Notes under the pieces: generated by a model
What the model was told of the DNA's origin: nothing
What the model saw: only the letters and a program-made list of their open reading frames with translations
The model's database searches: none
Made by a program: the position numbers and the translations under genes
Assembly: GCA_031288815.1 (NCBI GenBank)
Contig: JAITQR010000145.1
Coordinates: forward strand, 1-20,505
Direction: 5' to 3'
DNA: 20,505 nt
Origin: Treponema sp.
GTDB lineage: Bacteria > Spirochaetota > Spirochaetia > Treponematales > Breznakiellaceae
Shown: piece after piece, positions 16,479 to 20,505 of the stretch
Numbering within the stretch: the stretch's first letter is position 1
Layout of the letters: each line of letters starts with the position of its first letter

Positions 16479-17861
16479 TTACTGTGGTACCGGTATAACA
16501 ATAGTAAAACAGCTCCCTTGCCCCTTTATCGATGAAGCTGAAATTTCCCAGCCGTGGCAGTCGGCGACCCACTTTGCCGCCGCAAGCCCCAGGCCCATGC
16601 CTTGTTCACGGCGCGAAGAACTCCCCCGGTAGAACATCTCAAAAATGTGGGGGAGATCGGCGCTTTCAATACCCGGACCGTTATCACTTACCGTCAGCCT
16701 GACGGCGTTATCGGCAACCGCGGCGTTAAGACTGATAACCGAACCGTCAGGGGTATAACGGATAGCGTTATTGATGATATTTTCAAGCGCCCGCTGCGCA
16801 AGCCGCTCATCCATCGACACAAGAATATCGCAAGGCAGCGTTGAATGAAATGTAAATTCATGACGGAGCAGTTCAACGTCCATGGTAAAGGCCTTCGCGG
16901 ATTGCCGCAAAAAAGCGGAGAGATTTGTGTTTTTCAAGCGGCTGCGCCACTCCCCGGTATCCATGCGCACAAATTCTATCAAATCGCCAATCATGCCCTC
17001 AAGCTGGTCCGCCTTGGCGCTGATTATCTCTGTCGCCCTGGCGCCGGTGGCGGGATCTTCGATGATACCGTCTTCAATTGCCTCGGTGTACACCTTTATC
17101 AGGGCAAGCGGGGTTTTAAGATCGTGGGTAACGCCCATTATAAAACGGTAACGCCGCCGTTCTTCTTCTTTCAGGGCATGACGCATTTTATTGAGCGAAT
17201 TGGTAAGGGAAGTTATCTCGTTGCTGCCTTTAACGTCCAGCGCCAAATCCAGCTCCCCGGCGGCGATGCGCCTCGTGGCGTTTTCAAGAACCACAACCGA
17301 TTTGGTGATAGACCGGGCGATAAACAAAGACATGCTTATCGCAAAGATTATTAAAAACAGCAAGAGGCCCAAAGCGGTAATAACCGGGGCGAAAAGATTA
17401 CCAAAGGGGCGCCGCAGCAGCGTAGTATCCCTTCTGATAAGAACATAACCGGCGTTTCCAATCTCCCGGGGAGATTCAAACAGATAGGCGTGGCGGTCAT
17501 CGCCGCGGTTAAGCATCGCGATGATTTCTTTTATTGACGAGGCCTCTCCGGCGCTGAATTGGGGGATAGTCGAATAAATAACGGTAAAATCCCCGCCGAA
17601 AATCGCGATATCGCCGAATCCGCTTATACGGTATATAAAGCGGGACAACATTTCGCGGTCTTCAAAATCCACCGGGGTTTCTAGTCCGTCTCCGGCAGAG
17701 TCTGCCGTTCCATGGTCAGTCATCGCGATAATATCTTCGTATACGGATATTTCTTCCCGATTGTTATCCGCGTGAAGGTATATAAACTGTACAATTATCA
17801 GAAAGACAGGCGCCAAAAGGATTCCCGCTATCAATAAATAAAACTGGGTTTGTATTTTCAT
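16479..17861 (-). CDS. Membrane sensor histidine kinase (HAMP, HisKA, HATPase)
   Basis: 460 residues. The first membrane helix is at about 7-29, an extracytoplasmic sensor segment of about 130 residues follows, then a second helix (~162-188), a HAMP linker, and the dimerisation/phosphoacceptor domain with His246 in VTHDLKTPLAL. The ATP-binding domain shows the N box ALENIINNAIRYTPDG, G1 SDNGPGIESADLPHIFEMFYRG and G2 QGMGLGLAAAKWV. It should autophosphorylate and pass phosphate to the response regulator just upstream, whose stop overlaps this start as ATGA. The sensor segment has no recognised ligand motif. Proximity to a divergent RND efflux system suggests it senses envelope stress or a pump substrate; that is inference from context. 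Confidence 0.93.
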   Translation of the reverse strand: MKIQTQFYLLIAGILLAPVFLIIVQFIYLHADNNREEISVYEDIIAMTDHGTADSAGDGLETPVDFEDREMLSRFIYRISGFGDIAIFGGDFTVIYSTIPQFSAGEASSIKEIIAMLNRGDDRHAYLFESPREIGNAGYVLIRRDTTLLRRPFGNLFAPVITALGLLLFLIIFAISMSLFIARSITKSVVVLENATRRIAAGELDLALDVKGSNEITSLTNSLNKMRHALKEEERRRYRFIMGVTHDLKTPLALIKVYTEAIEDGIIEDPATGARATEIISAKADQLEGMIGDLIEFVRMDTGEWRSRLKNTNLSAFLRQSAKAFTMDVELLRHEFTFHSTLPCDILVSMDERLAQRALENIINNAIRYTPDGSVISLNAAVADNAVRLTVSDNGPGIESADLPHIFEMFYRGSSSRREQGMGLGLAAAKWVADCHGWEISASSIKGQGSCFTIVIPVPQ

Positions 17862-18595
17862 TTCTGCCCCGCCCGCGCTACGGGCGGCGGCCGCTGGGCC
17901 GGCGGTTCCTCCGCGCTGTTAAGCCGGTAGCCCATGCCGCGCACGGTTTCGAGGTAAGCCGGATTGGCGGGATCTTCCTCAATTTTTTTCCGCAGCCGCT
18001 GAATATGGACCCCAACGGTGGTAAGATCGCCGTAGTTGTTTTTCCAGACCCCGGCGTAAATCGTTTCGGGGGAAAGGGGCTTTCCCGGATTCTTGCTTAA
18101 AAAAGCGAGGCAGCCGTATTCTTTTACGGAAAGGGGGATCTCCTCATCCCTTTTTTTCAGGATACGGGAATCATAATCCAGGATAAAAGGACCAAACCGG
18201 CAGACCCGGACGGTCTCGACCCCTTCAATATTCCTGATGCGGCGGAACAGCGCCCTGACCCTGGCGGTCAGCACCTTTGGGGAAAAAGGCTTGGTAACAA
18301 ATTCATCCGCCCCGCCGCTAAGACCGGCGATAAGATCCTCGTCGCCGTCCCTGGCTGAAACAACCATTACCGGAACAGTGTTTTCCCGCCTGAACCGTTC
18401 CAAAAACTCAAAACCGTCCATGCCGGGAAGGTTGATGTCCAGAATAACCAGTTCCGGTTTCCACGATTCAAGAAGAGCGAATCCGTTTTCGGCGGTTTCC
18501 ACCGCCCGGACTTCAAACCCTTCTTTACCCAGATACACGGCGACAATATCCGATAGTTCTTTCTCGTCTTCGATGATTAAAATGTTCCCCTGCAT
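17858..18595 (-). CDS. OmpR/PhoB-type response regulator
   Basis: 245 residues. The receiver domain has the acidic pair Glu9-Asp10, phospho-acceptor Asp53 in VILDINLPGMDG, Ser80 at the switch position (VVSARDG) and Lys102 in VTKPFSP. The C-terminal winged helix (about 130-230) is of the OmpR/PhoB class: FGPFILDYDSRILKK, SVKEYGCLAFL, GVHIQRLRKKIEEDP and ETVRGMGYRL. A Pro-rich tail follows. It is the first gene of a two-gene operon with the sensor kinase and is divergent from an efflux operon, so autoregulation and control of the pump are likely. A -10-like TATAAT stands only 7 nt before the ATG and there is no Shine-Dalgarno, suggesting a leaderless message. Confidence 0.95.
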   Translation of the reverse strand: MQGNILIIEDEKELSDIVAVYLGKEGFEVRAVETAENGFALLESWKPELVILDINLPGMDGFEFLERFRRENTVPVMVVSARDGDEDLIAGLSGGADEFVTKPFSPKVLTARVRALFRRIRNIEGVETVRVCRFGPFILDYDSRILKKRDEEIPLSVKEYGCLAFLSKNPGKPLSPETIYAGVWKNNYGDLTTVGVHIQRLRKKIEEDPANPAYLETVRGMGYRLNSAEEPPAQRPPPVARAGQK

Positions 18596-18602
18596 TGTCC
18601 GG

Positions 18603-18631
18603 ATTATATTTTACGGCTCATTTCGCCGCAA
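18603..18631 (-). promoter_or_regulatory. Candidate promoter of the two-component operon
   Basis: On the minus strand TTGCGG (18626-18631), a 17-nt spacer and a perfect TATAAT (18603-18608). The predicted start falls at or within a base or two of the ATG at 18595, so the transcript would be leaderless or nearly so. The weak -35 fits a promoter that needs an activator; a palindrome lies about 50-65 nt upstream. Confidence 0.55.
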
Positions 18632-18646
18632 GTGAGAAACCAAAAT

Positions 18647-18660
18647 ATAACAAATGTTAT
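18647..18660. promoter_or_regulatory. Palindrome ATAACA-AA-TGTTAT, possible operator in the divergent promoter region
   Basis: Perfect 6-base arms with a 2-base centre, about 50-65 nt upstream of the predicted start of the response-regulator transcript and between the two divergent operons. It resembles the palindrome at 16344-16358. OmpR-class regulators usually bind direct repeats, so a different regulator should be considered too. Confidence 0.45.
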
Positions 18661-18672
18661 GGAACTTTTATC

Positions 18673-18700
18673 TCCGGTTAATGGCTTTTCCTTCCGGTTA
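18673..18700. promoter_or_regulatory. Direct repeat TCCGGTTA x2, candidate response-regulator site
   Basis: TCCGGTTA occurs at 18673-18680 and again at 18693-18700, start to start 20 nt, about two helical turns, in the gap between the divergent operons. Directly repeated half-sites on one face of the helix are how OmpR/PhoB-type regulators usually bind. Only two short copies are seen, so this is a suggestion. Confidence 0.35.
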
Positions 18701-18803
18701 TCGCTATTTAGTGTTTTTAAGGTATGTGGAAAACGGGTGAACCCTTGAGTGTTCATGTTATTAGTTGTACGGCGAGTCGGCCGCGCCAAATCAGGAGAGT
18801 GGT

Positions 18804-19757
18804 ATGAAAAAATTCGCGGCGTTTATTCTTGTGGTTCTTGTCACGGCGGGCTTGGTTCTTGGCCCTTCAGTGCTGGCGCGGCGCAACGCGCGGTCTCCGG
18901 CATCCGGTCCCGGCAGATCCGGCGCTATAAAAAGCGGCCCGGCCGACACCGTATTCACCGTCAGGACCGAAGACGCCCGACTCCGCAGCCTCCAGGCGTA
19001 TATCGAATTGAACGGCAACATCGTCAGCGAGGAGCAGGTAACGATCGTACCGGAGGCGGCGGGGAAACTAGCCTCTATGAACGTCGCCTTGGGGGCCGGG
19101 GTACGCAAAGGAGATCTATTGGCCCAGGTGGATCCCTCCCGTCCGGGGGCGCAGTATTTACCCAGCCCGGTATACGCCCCGGTTTCCGGCGTGGTGGTGT
19201 CCAATCCGGCATCGGTCGGTTCCACAGTCTCAACCTCAACCGCCCTGTTGACTATCGCCTCGGGCGCTTCACTGGAAATCGAGGTATTGATCCCGGAACG
19301 GGAAATCGGCCAGCTTCGCGTGGGCCTTTCGGCGGAAGTACGCCTTGAAGCCTTCCCCGGCGAAATCTTCCGGGCACAGGTCGTCAAACTTTCGCCCGTG
19401 GTAGATCCCGCCTCCCGGACCAAAAAGACCACCCTGCGCTTTGTCCGCCAAGACCGGCGTATCAATTCGGGAATGTTCGCCCGGATCAAACTCAACACCC
19501 GCAGCTATGAAAACGTGGTTTCCGTTCCGCAGGACGCGGTAGTTGAAAACCGGGGCGTCCCGGCGGTGTTTGTCATTTCGGATATAGACAGCGAAGGAAC
19601 CGGCCGGGTAAGCATGAGGGAAGTAAACACCGGCGTTACCGTTGACGGCGAAACGGAAATAAAGAGCGGGCTTAATGCCGGAGAGAAAGTAATCGTGCAG
19701 GGCCAGCAGTTCCTTAGCGACGGGGCGGCGGTACGTATTCTGGGGAGCAGGCCGTGA
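18804..19757 (+). CDS. RND efflux periplasmic adaptor (membrane-fusion protein), hairpin-less
   Basis: 317 residues from the ATG at 18804, which has AGGAG 6 nt upstream; an earlier in-frame ATG lacks this and would place extra residues before the signal/anchor helix (KKFAAFILVVLVTAGLVLG). Adaptors link the inner-membrane RND pump to the outer-membrane channel. The two half-lipoyl motifs lie at about 79-110 (VPEAAGKLASMNVALGAG, GDLLAQVDP) and 122-151 (PVYAPVSGVVVS, PASVGSTVS); the barrel domain follows (EVLIPEREIGQLRVG, SRTKKTTLRF, NSGMFARI), then a membrane-proximal end (VPQDAVVENRG, GLNAGEKVIVQG). The halves are joined by only about 10 residues, so the usual alpha-helical hairpin is absent, as described for Borrelia BesA. 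Its stop overlaps the next start as GTGA. Confidence 0.92.
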   Translation: MKKFAAFILVVLVTAGLVLGPSVLARRNARSPASGPGRSGAIKSGPADTVFTVRTEDARLRSLQAYIELNGNIVSEEQVTIVPEAAGKLASMNVALGAGVRKGDLLAQVDPSRPGAQYLPSPVYAPVSGVVVSNPASVGSTVSTSTALLTIASGASLEIEVLIPEREIGQLRVGLSAEVRLEAFPGEIFRAQVVKLSPVVDPASRTKKTTLRFVRQDRRINSGMFARIKLNTRSYENVVSVPQDAVVENRGVPAVFVISDIDSEGTGRVSMREVNTGVTVDGETEIKSGLNAGEKVIVQGQQFLSDGAAVRILGSRP

Positions 19758-20505
19758 GCATAGCGCGGCATGTTGTCAAACGTCCGGTTCTCGGCATTGT
19801 CGTCTTTGGCCTCACCGCCATCGTGGCCTTGTACCTGGTTTCCGGTCTTGCCATTGATATGTTCCCGGAAGTGGATATGCCTATCCTGACGCTTACCACC
19901 GTCTGCGGGGGCGCGGGGCCGGAAACCGTGGAAAAAGCGGTCACCAAACCGCTTGAATCCCAGCTGGTAAATTTAAGCGGCCTTTCAAGCATTACTTCAA
20001 GCTCCGCCGGGGGAAGAAGCACTATTGTGATGGAGTTCGAATACGGCGCCGATCTTGACGCGAAGGCAAACGATGTCCGGGACCGTGTCGACCGGGTACG
20101 GGGACGGCTGCCGGATGAGGCGGACAGCCCTTTAATCAGGCAGTTTGATACCAACACAATGCCTATACTCCGCGTCGCGGTAAAAGGCAGGACCCTCGAA
20201 GGCGGTCGGACTACCGAAGCTGGTTACGGCAGGACGCAGAATGAACTGCGGCGTATCGCCCTTGATGCCGTGCAGGACCGGCTTGAGCAGATTGACGGCG
20301 TGGCCTCTACCAATGTCGTTGGCGGCCAGGAACAGCGGGTCAGGGTGGAAATTTCCCAAAACCGGCTTGAGGCTTACGGCCTTACCATCACCGGAATCGC
20401 CGGAATTCTGGCGGCGCAGAATATTGAACTGGGAGCCGGAACCATCGTTGACGGCGCGAAGAACTACAGCGTCCGTACCTCGGGCGAATATGCCTCGGTA
20501 CAGGA
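19754..20505 (+). CDS. RND-family efflux transporter, N-terminal part (partial)
   Basis: Open from a GTG at 19754 to the window end (250 codons); the complete protein would be about 1000 residues. The start follows the adaptor by a GTGA overlap. The family opening is clear: SIARHVVKRPVLGIVVFG begins the first membrane helix, then IDMFPEVDMPILTLTTVCGG, GPETVEKAVTKPLESQL, GLSSITSSSAGGRSTIVMEF, DLDAKANDVRDRVDRVRG and LEQIDGVASTNVVGG of the porter domain. RND pumps export drugs, dyes or lipids using proton motive force. After VAVKGRTL there is an extra stretch of about 15 residues (EGGRTTEAGYGRTQN) where related pumps go almost straight into the next helix. The transmembrane Asp residues of proton relay lie outside the window. 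Confidence 0.93.
   Translation, partial: MSIARHVVKRPVLGIVVFGLTAIVALYLVSGLAIDMFPEVDMPILTLTTVCGGAGPETVEKAVTKPLESQLVNLSGLSSITSSSAGGRSTIVMEFEYGADLDAKANDVRDRVDRVRGRLPDEADSPLIRQFDTNTMPILRVAVKGRTLEGGRTTEAGYGRTQNELRRIALDAVQDRLEQIDGVASTNVVGGQEQRVRVEISQNRLEAYGLTITGIAGILAAQNIELGAGTIVDGAKNYSVRTSGEYASVQ

Overview
The window looks like a chromosomal segment of a spirochaete, most likely a Treponema-type bacterium. The inference rests on four things: the gene order nusA-infB-rbfA-truB-ribF-rpsO-pnp-dut-lptG/F-tgt (which, from memory, resembles Treponema genomes), a hybrid-kinase C-terminus of REC-HPt type, a periplasmic adaptor without a helical hairpin (as described for Borrelia BesA), and a decayed transposase of a type I associate with multicopy elements in termite-gut treponemes. 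No species can be fixed from the sequence alone. Base composition is moderately GC-rich and even throughout.

Layout. 1-942 (+): C-terminal part of a hybrid sensor kinase (receiver plus HPt) whose start lies outside the window. 15060 down to 1004 (-): twelve co-directional genes with gaps of at most 26 nt and many overlaps, probably one long transcription unit: nusA, infB, rbfA, truB, ribF, rpsO, pnp, dut, two LptF/LptG-family permeases, tgt and an exported HEAT-repeat protein. It joins transcription elongation/termination, translation initiation, ribosome maturation, tRNA modification, RNA decay, nucleotide hygiene, flavin cofactor synthesis and outer-membrane lipid export. 15061-15806 holds no intact gene. 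It contains a strong sigma-70-like promoter for nusA, a roughly 218-nt structured leader with terminator-like hairpins and mutually exclusive pairings next to the nusA ribosome binding site, and a multiply frameshifted transposase remnant where rimP often sits in other bacteria.

15807-18595 (-): a small putative lipoprotein, a sensor histidine kinase and an OmpR-type response regulator. 18804-20505 (+): a divergently transcribed RND-type efflux system, with a hairpin-less adaptor followed by the N-terminal third of the inner-membrane transporter, cut by the window edge. The divergent layout suggests the two-component system controls the pump. Palindromes of the form ATAACA-n-TGTTAT occur both upstream of the response-regulator gene and upstream of the lipoprotein gene.

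Most of the window is conserved housekeeping. The points most worth checking are the nusA leader, a C-terminal zinc ribbon on NusA, a RibF that lacks recognisable riboflavin-kinase motifs, and the regulatory repeats around the two-component/efflux block.
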